Below, one piece after another: positions 26,201-37,213 of a stretch of 64,000 nt of DNA. The notes under the pieces are model-generated. The model had not been told where the DNA came from. It made no database searches and saw only the letters and a list, made by a program, of their open reading frames with translations. Every line of letters begins with the position of its first letter. The first letter of the stretch is position 1. The stretch is taken from contig JAINUG010000179.1 in assembly GCA_029706075.1 (NCBI GenBank), positions 1,076,501 through 1,140,500 of the forward strand, given 5' to 3'. This DNA comes from Aldrovandia affinis (taxonomy: Eukaryota > Chordata > Actinopteri > Notacanthiformes > Halosauridae). Both the position numbers and the translations under genes were made by a program.

Positions 26201-29200
26201 CTGGAGAGAGGGAGGGCAAGAGAGAGAGAAAGAGAGTGAGAAGGGAGGTTAGCTTCACAATGAGGAGGGGGGGGAGGCTGTGTCTACCACACACTAACTA
26301 TATAAATCTAAGCACCACACTGTACCATACACACAATTAAAACAAATTGGTTACTGAATACATATCGGACATGCATATTATTTCTGAAGTAGTTTAGCAG
26401 GGCTGAAAGCAGCCAGGTTGCAGAAATATACTCAAATATTCTACTAGAATACAATGCTTTCCTTCACAGAAGATCATATGAGATCACACTAGCGACACTA
26501 GCAGTCATTTAGCTGTGTGGCGCCCTTACCTCGATGGGTCCTCCTCCACAGGAAATGCCCCCTTCATGGTGATGATATTTCTCTTGTTCTCAAACATTCC
26601 ATAGCTCAGTGTAACCTGAAAAGAACAGGACATCACAAGATTGAATGCATTGCTCCACTGACTGGCATCAACCATTATTGTGTTTAAAGCCATTGTGTTT
26701 TTAAAAAGAGGTACGCAATCCCAGGTGCTTCAGGTGTCTGTTCAGTGAAAAGGTATCAGTAGTCATATATAATGATTATAATTTAAATGTATGGCACACG
26801 GCAACTAACTTGTTTTTGGAAAAAAGCCAGTAAGGAATTGAAATTGAACCCCAGGCAAAGTTGGGGCTGGGGGTACCAATCACACAAAATGCTAATCGCC
26901 CCAAAAAAAAGAAAAAGAAGATTTTGTGCTGTCAGTACATTCAAACAGATTTGTTTTTATCATTGTATAATAAAGCCCCATGCTGTGCACATACAGTTGT
27001 ACAGGTCCTAACCTGTTTGTGCAGTTCAGACTTGGACACCTGCTGCAGGTTCTCCAGGTGGGAGTGGAACAGGTTGCTGCGAATCAGACGGACCCCCAAC
27101 ACGGACTCGATGATGTAGCCAATGGTGCAGTCATCCGGCAGCCGGATCTTCTCGGCCGTGTTCATGAAGTGACCACCACTGTGGAGAACGGGGGAACGAG
27201 GGAACAGGGGGACGGGGGGACAGAGAGGGGCCGGTCAGTCCATTCCAGTACATTCCGTTTAAATGGTGTGCTTGTGATGATTGAAGCCACCAGTCTGACT
27301 GACCCGTTATCTGACCTAATGCGCTAAGCTCGCTTACCTCGCCCAAGGGCTCATCTTCAGAGCTAGACCGCGACTCACACAGAAGCCTGCCCCTCCTGTA
27401 GCGAACCAGAAATTGACTGGTCTCTGAAACAACACAAGGTAAAGACGGTCAGCATGTATGGCTGTTGTTGATTTGTTCTGTAATATTTCAAATAGATTGT
27501 CAATGTTAGTGTAAGTGCCAGCGGGGGTCTTAAGGAGGTAAGACATTCAGGAATGGCAGAGGGGAGGGACATTTGGGATGTAAAAATTTTCATCCAAGTG
27601 GTTCTTTACATTTTAATTTCGCCACAGGGGCTTGACAACTTGGAGTATGCAATATTGGACAATTTTCCCAACATTTTGTTTTTAAAGGCAATTTTAATTG
27701 GAGGGCAGGTTTTAATTTTAATAGCAGGTTGGAGGGCCAGAATAGGCACAGGGTCAGGGACTGTGGATATCCATTGGACGTGGCCTTAAAATCACAGAGA
27801 CCACTACTGGTAAACACTACCACAGCACGGGGCTTCTTCCACCCACCATCTTGTTGTCCCCCAGCCTCTCGGTGGCCTCGATGGGCCGGTCCAGACTGGG
27901 CTTGCCGATGTAGACGTCCTGAGTGTGCGGGTAGTGAGAGAGCAGCTTCACCAGGGTCCGTACATTCACGTAGTTATCATCGTCTACATGGCAGAACCAC
28001 CTGACGGGAAATTCACATGGTTAAAACCGACCAACACCACTCTGTGCCCTCTACTTATTAGTGACATCCGTAACTAACATGAGACTCGAATCAAAGCCAG
28101 GGTTTCCAGAATCACAGTTCGCAGAGTGAGGGTCAGCAATATGTTTCGGTCTTCAAATCTATTATAACGTTACTCTGAAAGCTGCAGAAGCACACGCTTG
28201 TCCGTGTTGCAGATTGTGCGAGGGACACTATCGCGCAGTGCGTTTTGTCGGCAGGCGCAACAAGATACGTACTTTTTCTCGGACTCGATGAACTTATCGT
28301 ACTCCACCGCCATCTTGCAAGACAGGGCTTGGCGGCTGTGGGCCGCCGAGCAGTTTGTGTTGACGGCGTGGCTCCCTGCATTCAAGAAGGAAGAGAAAAT
28401 CGTTATTGAGCTTAGAGAGCCGGAGACGATCAACGGCACCACCCCTCTGCCCAGCTTCACCTTTTCACCATCTGCCACCTGTTAGGGCGGCCGCCAAGAA
28501 CATGTCTGTACTGGGACCCTACAGGAGTGATTTGCATAGGGACTATAGGGTCCTGTCTCCAGCATAAGAGCTCTCCTTCAGGGAGAGGGGCCTAAATGGA
28601 GGACAGAAATCTGGATTCTTTCATCTTAAGTGACAAGCTAGAGCATCAATGGACAGCTTGTGTGAATGTTCTCATCTCCTCTCCTCTTAAATGCTTCTCT
28701 GCGCTAGACGAAGCAGTAAATGCAGTAAAAAAACCTACATAAAGTTAGATTATTATAAATAACTTCCAGTGGGGAAGGGGGTGAGAACGTTTGGTTTCAT
28801 AATAGCTAGATGGGCTTCCTTTGAGCATGTGGTTATATTGTATAATATAACCATACACAGCACTTACGTGTATGCATCCCTCAACCAAATGAATCATGAG
28901 TTTGGATGCAATCAGCATTAGTCATTACAGAGTTTTGCTAAATTAATTTAGGTGATTTGCTGAACTCCCCAAACTGAGTTTACGGGGAAAATAATTAACA
29001 CTTGCATTTAATTGAGTCAAAGTTGTCGACAAAAGTCTTGATTGGTTCCAGGCCCATGTCTAGAGTGAACAGCGTTAACTTGTAAGTGAAGGCTCACCGA
29101 GTTTCTTCTTCAGCTCTTCATCATCCCCATCTGTGAAGACGTAAGTCTGGAAGACAAAACAAAGTAGGATCAGGTTTGTTTCTCCTTGATGCACAAGCAC

Positions 29201-32200
29201 CGGCCTCGCAGTCACACCGTATAAAATATCCATTGGGTTGAGATAGTTAAGAGTGGTCAGTTTATTAATCAGTCAGTCTTTATTTTCTGTCTTCGTCATA
29301 GTGGACATTTTTCAGAGGGAATATAAAAAGAAAAAACTGTGAAAAACTGTAAAATGATTCCCTGAACCCTTAAGACCATTGAGTCTAACTATTAGTCCTC
29401 TTATACAAAACTTCTGAAACCTCTGATTGGGCTGCCTTTTCCTTTTGCTCCCTGACGTGAAACAAGTGAAACAGGCAGGAAAGCCGTTTTTCCCCCCTAG
29501 AATAAAAGCCCCTTGTGCTACGTTCCGCTCTCTCCATGGCAACCACACTGGTGCACCACAGCAGCACAGACACGACACAAAAAAGTTGGGAGCAGATCCA
29601 CCTTCCGACCCTCCTACCCTAACCCCCCACCCTCTTTCCATTTCTTGTTGCTTTACAATATCGTGGTGGAAATGAACAAAGGGCAAAAACATTTCTTGCC
29701 TCTTTCTCCCCCGGGTTTCTATTCATGTGCAATGCAAACCGTGAATATCAAAAAATGAATGAGCAATATTATTGCATGACGAAAAGACAAAAAAAAAAGA
29801 AATAATTTAACAGCACTTTGGCTTTGTAAGGAAAAAAAAATGTGGGACTGATTCAATGAACTGGCGATTCCACAGCAGGCTGTGATAAAGAGTTGTTTTG
29901 TGGTTGATAAGTCAGAGCAGGTGGGAAGCACTGTTGGGCATTAGCAGAAGAGAAGCCAAAGGCGGGCTGATTAAAAGCCTCCTTCACCTGTGTTCGGTCT
30001 CCCATTATCCGTTTACTTATATTATTTTTCTGCCTCAGGTGAAACAGCACCTGCCGCGTGCGGCCTTATCTGTGCCACGCGTCACAACACGCCAGGTGAG
30101 TGTCTGGGGGACTGTTAACTGCCAGCAGGCCACTCCCTCTGCTTTCACGGGTGTGTGTGTATGTGTGTGTGCTGAAGTACCTATCTTTGATACTTAGATA
30201 TTCACTAATGAATGGTGCAGCTACCTACGCACACTTTGATTCAAAATTTGTGCGTAGGCAATTGTATGCACAAACAAACACACGCACACAACACACATAC
30301 GCACACAAACACACACGCACACACACACAGATACAGATGCGCACACATACCTTTCTACGGACACATTTGCATGCGCGTAGTTCTCAGACTCACATTTGAC
30401 AGACCGACTGAGCAAACTGGGGGCAGATGTTATGCGGTGGAGCGGGCTCAAGGCCTCTGTTGGTTTAAGGGAGGGCAGCGGTTTTGCTGGTGAAAAGGCA
30501 CGGGATGGCGGTGTTTGCTTTGACTTCCGCTGAAAGGAAAGCCTAATCGCCCCGGCAGCTGCCAGAGCGGGCGCGAGTAGTGAAGAACTCTGCGCTGATT
30601 ACTACATCTGAACTCTGTGTGTGGTAATTCACTCTCCCCCAACCCAACTATCCCCATAACCCACCCCCCACCCCCAACCCAACTCCCCCCCTCTCCAACA
30701 CAGAACAATGGGGTGTGTTTTCAAGCTGGGTAAAATGTCCATTGGGTAAATTCTGAATATGTTTGCCCTTATTAGCATACAGCTGCGGCAGTTAACTAAA
30801 GGGAGGCCTTTTGGAGAATGCTTTGTTCTCTTTGAATGCTCCCAAAGTATCACTGCAGTGAATCAGAACTTCCAAAACAGGCGGAATACCGTCTACAAAT
30901 ACATTTAACGTCCGCATGTTAACTCAATCATACAGGACAGACATAAGCTTTGGGTTAACTGCACCACATTTCACATCCAATACCGCAAATGCTATTTATT
31001 ACTTGCTGGGTTCCAAAGAGAATGTCATCTATAGCAAACAAAGAAATACTTTCGGGTTGGTTGGGGGTGCTGGCTTTGAGAGGTGAAAGTATAAAGGGTG
31101 ACAGCGCTGAGCCCAGTGCTCCCCATAGGAACCCCCTTCATTAGCGGGGAGCCTGACTGGGGAGTCCCAACCCCCCTTCAATCTTCAGTAGCGGGGAGCC
31201 TGGCTGGCTGCCTCCATCTCCCCGGGAAGGAAGGCCACAGCCCGCAGAGAGGCACGCTGACATCCAACCCACCCCCTTCCCTCCACCAACAATCACCTAC
31301 CCCCAGTTTCCTGTCTCCTAGCCAGGACATTCAATCACGCCACTCTGCCCGAAAAAACTTGATTCTTTTCAGCCTTTCTTTTTTCTTCTCTACTCAATTA
31401 TTCCTTCTCGCCGACCACCACCCCCCCCCCTCCCCATGACCCCAATCAACAGTACACTAATAGTGTATATGACACTGTGTGTACAGGTGCAGATTACAGC
31501 ATGGTGATTTTACAGTGGAGTGCCACTCTGTACTTCCTGCCCCTAGCCTGTGTGGAGATACAGCCAGGAGAGGGTTTTCGTGTGTGTGTGTGTGTGTGTG
31601 TGTGGCTGCCCTCTGCACACAGCAGCAATGTTGCCAGTCCAAATTCATGTTTCACTCAATCATGTCCTTCGCCCCAGCTGTGCGCTCCTTCCCTGGATTC
31701 CTGACTCACGCCATTGTACAACTTTGGCCAATTCACTTAACCCATGAATGGCACCAGTCACCTCTAACCATCGGCGATACAGTCTCTCCTTGTGGGAACG
31801 CTAATTAACGACATCTTAATTAAGAAAAAAAATTGCATTCCACACTCCTGTGGTCTCACCACTGGCTCTGATGGCCATCATAATTCAATTAATGAATAGA
31901 CAGTAAGTGTGTTGTGCAGTCTGATGTCAATATTCAGTCTGTCAAGTCTGGTATTGCTCTCAATGACAGCTCATTCTTTACATTACATTGCATTAAGGCA
32001 TTTAGCAGGCACGATTATCCAGAGCGACTCACACAGTTTACATTTCCTACATACAATCCATTTATACAGCTGGAAATACTGAACAAATTCAGGTTAAGCG
32101 GCTTTGCTCAAGGGTACAACGGCAGTGCCACACCTGGGAATCAAACCCACAACCTTTGAGTTACAATCCCAGTTGCCTAACCATTATACTACACTGCCAC

Positions 32201-35200
32201 ACATGTGCTCTTCATTCTTATGAGCAGCTTGTAAGTTTTCATCAGCTGTTTAATATCATTTAATATAATGATATATTAGAAAATATATGCCATTTAGCAG
32301 ACGCTTTTATCCAAAGCTACTTACAGTAGTGACTGCATACAATTTTCATTATATGTGGTCCCAATGGGAATCGAACGCAAAACCTAAGCATTCTCAGCGC
32401 CGTGCTCTACCTACTGAGTCCCACAGAACCACAGAACACACAGAACCTCATCTTTGATGTGTTAATGCCACAAAATACTGTATCTCATCTGACCCCCTGC
32501 TTTTAATGGGTAAATGATGGATGCCCAGAGTGAAAGGAAGCCATGCCACCCTCTCTAAAGTGTGCCCCAGAAGAGTGGCGTACATGTGTGAGCATGTGTG
32601 TGCTTGTGTGTGCGCTTGTGTGTATACGCATGCATCTGTGGTTATTTGGAATCCTATCCCCACGAGGGTTTGTGCTGTACCCTCATTGTCACCATCCTCT
32701 CTCACTGGGGGAAGCTGCATTGTTCCAGGGGGGAAATTTTAAGAAACAGCGGAAGTTACTAGCGGGAACAGAACAATCCACATACTACAATAACAGGCGT
32801 AAGAAAACACTTTTCTCAGGATACTACCCCGATAGGACAACAATTTAGCTTTATAACAGTAATGATACTATAGATTATCCACCACAATCTGTACTAATAA
32901 AACCATTAGGTCTGTACATGTTATTGCCAAAAATGTTTTACAGGAATCCCACCATATATGGTTATCCATAGAGACCTAGTATGCTCACCTAATTTGTTTC
33001 AATGCATCACTCAAACACAAAAAACTATTCAGTCCTTTGTCGTGTAATGAGGGAAATTCTGCTTCAGTGTGTGTGCACAATATCAGTACCAGCTCTACTT
33101 TCCTCTGCATATTTTGCAATGACAGCACGACCTAGGAGAGACCTAGGTACACAGTGGGGGAATATAAGTGCAGTGCACTAACCAGAGCGGTGAGTTTGTA
33201 CTTTAGACAGAATTATCACCAGGACCCTGGTGCTGGATCCCAGCCCGAAAGCCCACCTTTGTTGGTGGCAGCACAGTATTTGCCATTCCAATCTGGCCCT
33301 ATACTGGTTGTACCAATAGTTAAACAAAGATAAAAATATTTGGGCTCTTTGTCAATATTTGCACAACGCCTACCATTGGTCTGGTCTTGGGAGAGGCCAC
33401 TGCCGTGAAACAGTCCATTGGAAGCGAGGGCTGCCACGCGAACAGTAAACACTGATAGAGAGAGGACTGCAAACATAAACCAGGTTGGTGGATTTTTTTC
33501 AAGTTTGTTGAAGGTGATAAGAATCTGTGGATAACCTCAGCAATGATGGCTAGATGCACCGTCTATGCTGACAATGCTAAGATTCATATGGTAGGCTCTC
33601 AGTGTCCTTTGTTTTTCATCGCTTGGCCACCTGGCATCTGTCTCCTTTAAATTCCCACTTGTCTTCTAGGCCTGCAGTTTCTTTTATGTCTGCATTAACC
33701 TCACCAGCTGTCTGGGAACCCCCCCTCCTGATTTAATTCTTCATACAATTGTGTAACTTACATTACCTTCTGCAGTGAGTGAATCCAATGGTTAAACTAC
33801 CAACCCTTCTTAAACCCATTCAGCTCAATCTTAGGCTTTGAAATGGAGGCGCGTGTGTATGTATGCTGGGATTAGCAAACATTTTATGAATGGGATGTAC
33901 TTGGATGTAAGCATTGGCATTCTTTTTTTTTTGTCTGATTGGCAGCTGTGTACGGTTTCCATACCCAAGCTTCTTAGACAGTGAAAAGGAATTGATGGAG
34001 AAAAAAAAGACCTGGCAAACTTGTTGATTCATGTGACCAATGCTAAAACCTTTCATTGTCACCAAAACAACATAGGCACCAACCACCTGCAGATGCCCCA
34101 TGACCACAATTAAACAACTACTCAACAAATGCTACTTCAGAGTGTTGCCACTGTCATCTTTCATATTCAAATACCAAACAGAATGTTGTATTCTGAAAAC
34201 CATTTGGGCGGAGCTTTCCTACAAGGACATGGATGCACAGACTTTAATACCATTAACATCTGTGTGCCACCTGGATACCGGAAGAGGAATACGATTTCAG
34301 CTCGCAAGTGATAATCAGATGCCACCATCACATACTAGATAAAATCAATCTCTTAAATAGTCCCTGAAAGTTAGTGCAGGTCCCCAGAAGGCTCTGTCCA
34401 CTGTGCACTTTCAAGTAGCTGTTACTTTATTTCTCAGGTTCATTATTTATTTTTATGTATTTCTTGGTTGCTGTCACCTTACTTCCCTCTAATGAAGCCC
34501 CCCACCCCACCCCAATTTTCCCATAGCTTACGAGGTTGGCCCAGATGCGGCCGACCCCCTCTCCTCCCCAGATAAGACAAAAAAAAGAGCCTCCCGCCTC
34601 TTCGGCTCCCTCGTTCCCATGGTGAGGTGGAGGCGAGGGGCCGTGGAAGCTTTTCTTCCCCCAACAGAATGGACCTTTGTTAGCTGCCGAACTGCGGCCC
34701 CTGCTATAAGCTCCCTGCACCAAGCCATTCACACCAACGCCCTGGACAAAAAGGAGAATAGGGAGAGGCGCAACGAGGGGGTGGCGGGGAGACCCGGCAC
34801 CCGCGGCCCCACGTTCTTGAGAGACGTCACTCGAGGGACACGGCAGTCTGACGGCGAGCGGGAACGAGCACAGCAGATGGGGTCGGGAGTGTGACAATGC
34901 GTCTCCTCGGACCGGTGTAACACATGCTGGGGCAAGAAATTCCCACAACTCGTCTGCCTCTGACGGACACGTAGGTAATTTGTATGAAAACGCAGAGACC
35001 AATAGCACCAAACATACATTAGAGCCAAATAAAACACTGAGGACCAATTTCAACTTCAGATCTACATTATAAAATAGACTCCCTGTTCTCAGATATACCA
35101 TGATTATATTTATGTTAAAAACTTTAAAACTGAGAAAGATCAAAACCCCTGCAAAAAAGCTGTACCAATACCACAGATACTGCAAGTGTAAAGTACCAGA

Positions 35201-36650
35201 TATAGTACCTGCCTGCATACTACTACAGATACAGTACCCTGTAACCGTGCTTCCTTGCAGTTGGACCACAGACCATGTTATAGCATGGTCCTGCCTAAAG
35301 GATGGTATTATTTATTTCTCCCTTATTGAAAAAGCCCTTCCTAAAAGCCCTTATTTATTTTATACCCCTCTACCTAAAATTACATGTCACTGAATTTTAA
35401 TTCCCCTAGGTTCACACAGTCTCTGGGAAAATGACATCTGTCTAAGCCTGATGAAATCACAAAATAATTGTCCAACATTATCATTCGCTATTGATTATTA
35501 TTTTAAAGCGAATGATAATGATAACGATCATTATTAGACCGATGTCAATTACCCAGAGACTGTGTGAACCTAAGAACATTTAAATTCAGAGGCCATGACG
35601 GGTGCTGCTGATAACACAGAAAGTCTTTCTAGACATAATACACTCATAATATACGCTATGTATTACTAAATTCAAATATTTTATTTAACTTGTACGATTC
35701 TCGTATGGCCTCATACTCATAGTGCTGTTGAAAGAGAATGTCCTATGAGCAATGTTACGCGATGCGAGACCCACAATGACTTGAATGACAGGATGTGATA
35801 CGGTTAGCAAGTTTATATTTCAAGGGTCATTTGTGAGCACTCGTGAACGTAATCCTGTTTGTATTTTTCGACCCAACAGGTTAAACAGTTGGAAGGGCTT
35901 TTAAATCATGTTAAAACCTCCAATTTAAAAGTTACCTAGGTGTAACACAACACGTAAGAGGATAAGTGACTGAAAAGTGTAAAGCATTACATATCAAAAT
36001 CACTCGCTACTATAACCACTAACCACTAATACTTGCTATGCTAAAATGCCTCAATACCTGTATCATAAATAGAAAAATTACAAATAAGACCTGTCTGACA
36101 TCTCGCCAAATGGAATTAAGCACTCCTGCAAATTGCAGGTCACAGGTGAATTGAAGGTAACACATGTGTACATTCAATTATCCGGGAAGGCTAAGGAAAG
36201 GCTTACCTGCTGCATGTTTCTTGAGATCCAGGTATCGAGAAGAAGATCCAGCCTGGACTGATGGAACTTCTTTGTCGTCTTCACTGCGATGAAGATATCA
36301 CCGGGATTGATGTCCTCGGCGGGGGTCGCCTCGGTTGCAAACCCGGCTTGGGACTCGGGCTTCTCCAAGTCTCTCCTGTCCCGAGTTAACTTGGAGAAAT
36401 AGGCGGAGAATCCTTTCCTGCTCGCTGATTGTGAACTGTCCTGAGACTGGATCTCTGACGAACTTTTGTCGCCAACATGTGTCCCCATGCTATCCATACT
36501 CTGAAGCGAGCGCATCCCGACCTCACTCTCAATCGGCACCTCAGTCACCTGAATTATTTGGTGCTGACCGGCAACCAAGAGTACCACAAGGCAGGTGAAG
36601 GTGGCTCCTGCTATAGAAATCGCCAGTTTCTTGCCGAAGTTTTTCAACAT
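26134..36650 (-). CDS. lfng: lunatic fringe, O-fucosylpeptide 3-beta-N-acetylglucosaminyltransferase (8 exons)
   Basis: Joined coding exons are 36650-36207, 29146-29098, 28375-28273, 28000-27847, 27423-27338, 27178-27013, 26615-26530 and 26200-26134. They total 1155 bases (384 residues plus stop), every intron is GT-AG, and I read no internal stop. Known family role: Golgi enzyme adding GlcNAc from UDP-GlcNAc to O-fucose on Notch EGF repeats, which changes Delta/Jagged responsiveness. Seen: short basic cytosolic tail, hydrophobic type II anchor at about residues 9-27, a low-complexity stem, basic site RDRR at 90-93 (prepropeptide cleavage in Lfng), start of the catalytic domain near [12 protein letters not shown] (119-130), sequon NCS at 172, metal-binding DDD at 205-207 and PDDC at 293-296 with the presumed catalytic Asp295. 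Human LFNG is about 379 residues with the same exon count. The MLK start, the RDRR site and the [11 protein letters not shown] end favour lunatic over manic or radical fringe. The start ATG has A at -3. It is the only recognisable gene in the window. Confidence 0.95.
26201..26529 (-). other. lfng intron 7
   Basis: A 329-base intron. It holds a purine-rich (GA) tract on the plus strand at 26204-26240, which is the C/T-rich polypyrimidine tract of the exon 8 acceptor on the transcribed strand. Confidence 0.85.
26530..26615 (-). CDS. lfng: lfng coding exon 7
   Basis: Encodes residues 335-362 ([13 protein letters not shown] through EEDPS) plus two bases of Arg363. Acceptor is CTGTTCTTTTCAG and donor GTAAGG. 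The [10 protein letters not shown] sequence is a fringe signature. Confidence 0.94.
26616..27012 (-). other. lfng intron 6
   Basis: A 397-base intron with nothing recognisable beyond splice sites and an A-rich tract near 26900-26920. Confidence 0.85.
27013..27178 (-). CDS. lfng: lfng coding exon 6 (catalytic PDD motif)
   Basis: Encodes residues 280-334, including [21 protein letters not shown] with the catalytic aspartate, and the [11 protein letters not shown] block. Acceptor is GTTCTCCACAG and donor GTTAGG. It ends in phase 0 after HKQ. Confidence 0.94.
27190..27230 (+). other. G-run cluster in lfng intron 5
   Basis: Five runs of three or more G (27190-27194, 27200-27202, 27207-27211, 27214-27219, 27227-27230) fit the canonical G-quadruplex pattern. 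They lie on the template strand inside the 159-base intron 5. Confidence 0.5.
27338..27423 (-). CDS. lfng: lfng coding exon 5
   Basis: Encodes residues 251-278, including [11 protein letters not shown] and the [10 protein letters not shown] block, the substrate-pocket region conserved in all fringes. It ends with AG, the first two bases of Ser279. Acceptor is GTTGTTTCAG and donor GTAAGC. Confidence 0.94.
27424..27846 (-). other. lfng intron 4
   Basis: A 423-base AT-rich intron. Nothing further was recognised. Confidence 0.85.
27847..28000 (-). CDS. lfng: lfng coding exon 4 (DDD metal-binding motif)
   Basis: Encodes residues 200-250, opening with [12 protein letters not shown]. This is the acidic motif that coordinates Mn2+ and the UDP-sugar. 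It continues through the [20 protein letters not shown] block. Acceptor is TTCCCGTCAG and donor GTGGGT. It ends in phase 0. Confidence 0.94.
28273..28375 (-). CDS. lfng: lfng coding exon 3
   Basis: Encodes residues 166-198 with split codons at both ends (Gly165 and Lys199). It contains the [20 protein letters not shown] block typical of fringe enzymes, including the sequon at Asn172. Acceptor is TTGAATGCAG and donor is GTACGT. Exon 4 restores the frame as Lys-Trp. Confidence 0.94.
28376..29097 (-). other. lfng intron 2
   Basis: A 722-base intron between exons 2 and 3. No repeat or further gene was recognised in it. Confidence 0.85.
29098..29146 (-). CDS. lfng: lfng coding exon 2
   Basis: A 49-base exon encoding [16 protein letters not shown] plus the first base of Gly165. 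It follows acceptor GTCTTCCAG and ends before donor GTGAGC. The conserved FTDGxDE motif of fringe proteins is intact. It is too short to stand out as an open frame. Confidence 0.93.
31580..31603 (+). repeat. (GT)n microsatellite
   Basis: About 12 GT units in lfng intron 1. Confidence 0.95.
31978..32200 (-). mobile_element. tRNA-derived SINE in lfng intron 1
   Basis: On the minus strand: tRNA-like head GGCAGTGTAGTATAATGGTT with a B-box GGGTTTGATTCCC (32148-32136), then body CTTAACCTGAATTT and CAGCTGTATAAATGGAT, then tail TCGCTCTGGATAATCGTGCC and a CATTA-type 3' end at 31978. This is the complete layout of a V-SINE-like fish SINE. It lies in the same orientation as lfng. Confidence 0.88.
32281..32425 (-). 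mobile_element. second tRNA-derived SINE in lfng intron 1
   Basis: On the minus strand: A-box region GGGACTCAGTAGGTAGAGCA, B-box GCGTTCGATTCCC (32378-32366) and the tail complement of GCCATTTAGCAGACGCTTTT. The head differs from the adjacent SINE but the tail motif is shared. Confidence 0.85.
34427..35269 (-). other. 280-residue open frame in lfng intron 1, probably not coding
   Basis: It is the longest open frame in the window and lies on the same strand as lfng. The central part is GC-richer than its surroundings (34480-34940). The translation has hydrophobic stretches, then Ser/Pro/Gly-rich sequence, and no domain I recognise. A chance open frame in GC-rich intron DNA is the simplest reading. 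Confidence 0.3.
35409..35570. mobile_element. 162-bp foldback MITE in lfng intron 1
   Basis: Ends GGTTCACACAGTCTCTGGG and its exact complement, flanked by TA on both sides (35407-35408, 35571-35572). The inverted arms continue imperfectly for about 75 bases, including ATTATCATTCGCT. No coding capacity. The family is unassigned and the TA flanks suggest Tc1/mariner-type mobilisation. Confidence 0.85.
36207..36650 (-). CDS. lfng: lfng coding exon 1
   Basis: Encodes residues 1-148: cytosolic tail, transmembrane anchor, Ser/Gln-rich stem, the RDRR processing site and the start of the catalytic fold up to [10 protein letters not shown]. It ends in phase 0 at CAG followed by donor GTAAGC (36206-36201). 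The stem is the least conserved part of fringe proteins and looks lineage-specific here. The catalytic part reads as a close match to vertebrate Lfng. Confidence 0.95.
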
Positions 36651-37130
36651 GTTTAGTTGAAGAGTGTAACATGAATGTACAGATTCAAATTTGCATAGAT
36701 CTACTCAACAGTCATTTCACAATAGTTTCCTTCTTGGAAGCTGTGATGACAGACTGTCCCCTGCCTGCGGTTTGGTAGCTGTACCATGTAGCATATACAT
36801 TGCGCTGCATGGACGCTTTTATAAACCAGCCCAGAACTAAAGCCACGCCAGATGGGCGGAGGGAGAAAGCATTGTAAACTGAAGGGACGCTCTTGGATAC
36901 GCCCATAAAAGGAGGGCTAAAGCGAGGAAAACATTGAGGTCTGTTTGAACACACGCACGTGTAGGGGCGCAGGCAATAAAGTCTTCTACATAATACATTT
37001 CCCCGTTCGCTTTGTCTGATCTTATACCGTATAACTGTTTATCTGCTGTAAACAATCCTTAAAACAGTGGAACAATTACATTGAAACATCTTCCTTGTCG
37101 CATTGTATTTTTATCTTGAAATGTCCATAT
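36651..37130 (-). promoter_or_regulatory. lfng: lfng 5' UTR and proximal promoter
   Basis: On the minus strand a TATAAAA box lies at 36823-36817, about 167 bases before the ATG. That would place the start of transcription near 36790 with a 5' UTR of about 140 bases. Upstream are an E-box CACGTG (36956-36961) and a second CANNTG site CAGATG (36849-36854). Mammalian Lfng is controlled by Notch and by bHLH activators and repressors through E-box/N-box sites, so the CACGTG is a plausible control site. No clear RBPJ core (TTCCCAC/GTGGGAA) was seen here. The assignment rests on position and motifs only. Confidence 0.55.
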
Positions 37131-37132
37131 TT

Positions 37133-37213
37133 CATTTTACATTTACATTTAAAGCATTTAGCAGACGCTCTTATCCAGAGCGACTTACAAGATGTGCATT
37201 AATACATGGTAGG
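37133..37213 (-). repeat. SINE/LINE 3' tail fragment upstream of lfng
   Basis: The complement of this segment matches 23475-23568 (CTACCATGTATT, then GTAAGTCGCTCTGGATAAGA, GCTAAATGC and a TAAATG-type end). It lies about 320 bases upstream of the lfng TATA-like box. Confidence 0.85.

Larger units (their letters stand above)
29147..36206 (-). other. lfng intron 1 (7.1 kb)
   Basis: Large first intron with donor GTAAGC and acceptor CTTCCAG. It contains CA-rich repeats near 30280-30340, a (GT) tract at 31580-31603, two SINEs (31978-32200 and 32281-32425), a GC-richer stretch at 34480-34940 and a foldback MITE (35409-35570). The rest is unique sequence without recognisable exons. Confidence 0.85.

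Noticed and set aside
25954-26340. 128-codon plus-strand frame overlapping lfng exon 8
   Set aside because: It is the antisense of a real exon and its GC-rich flank.
32136-32378. B-box sequences suggesting tRNA genes
   Set aside because: They sit in SINE heads with SINE bodies and tails attached. No complete tRNA cloverleaf.
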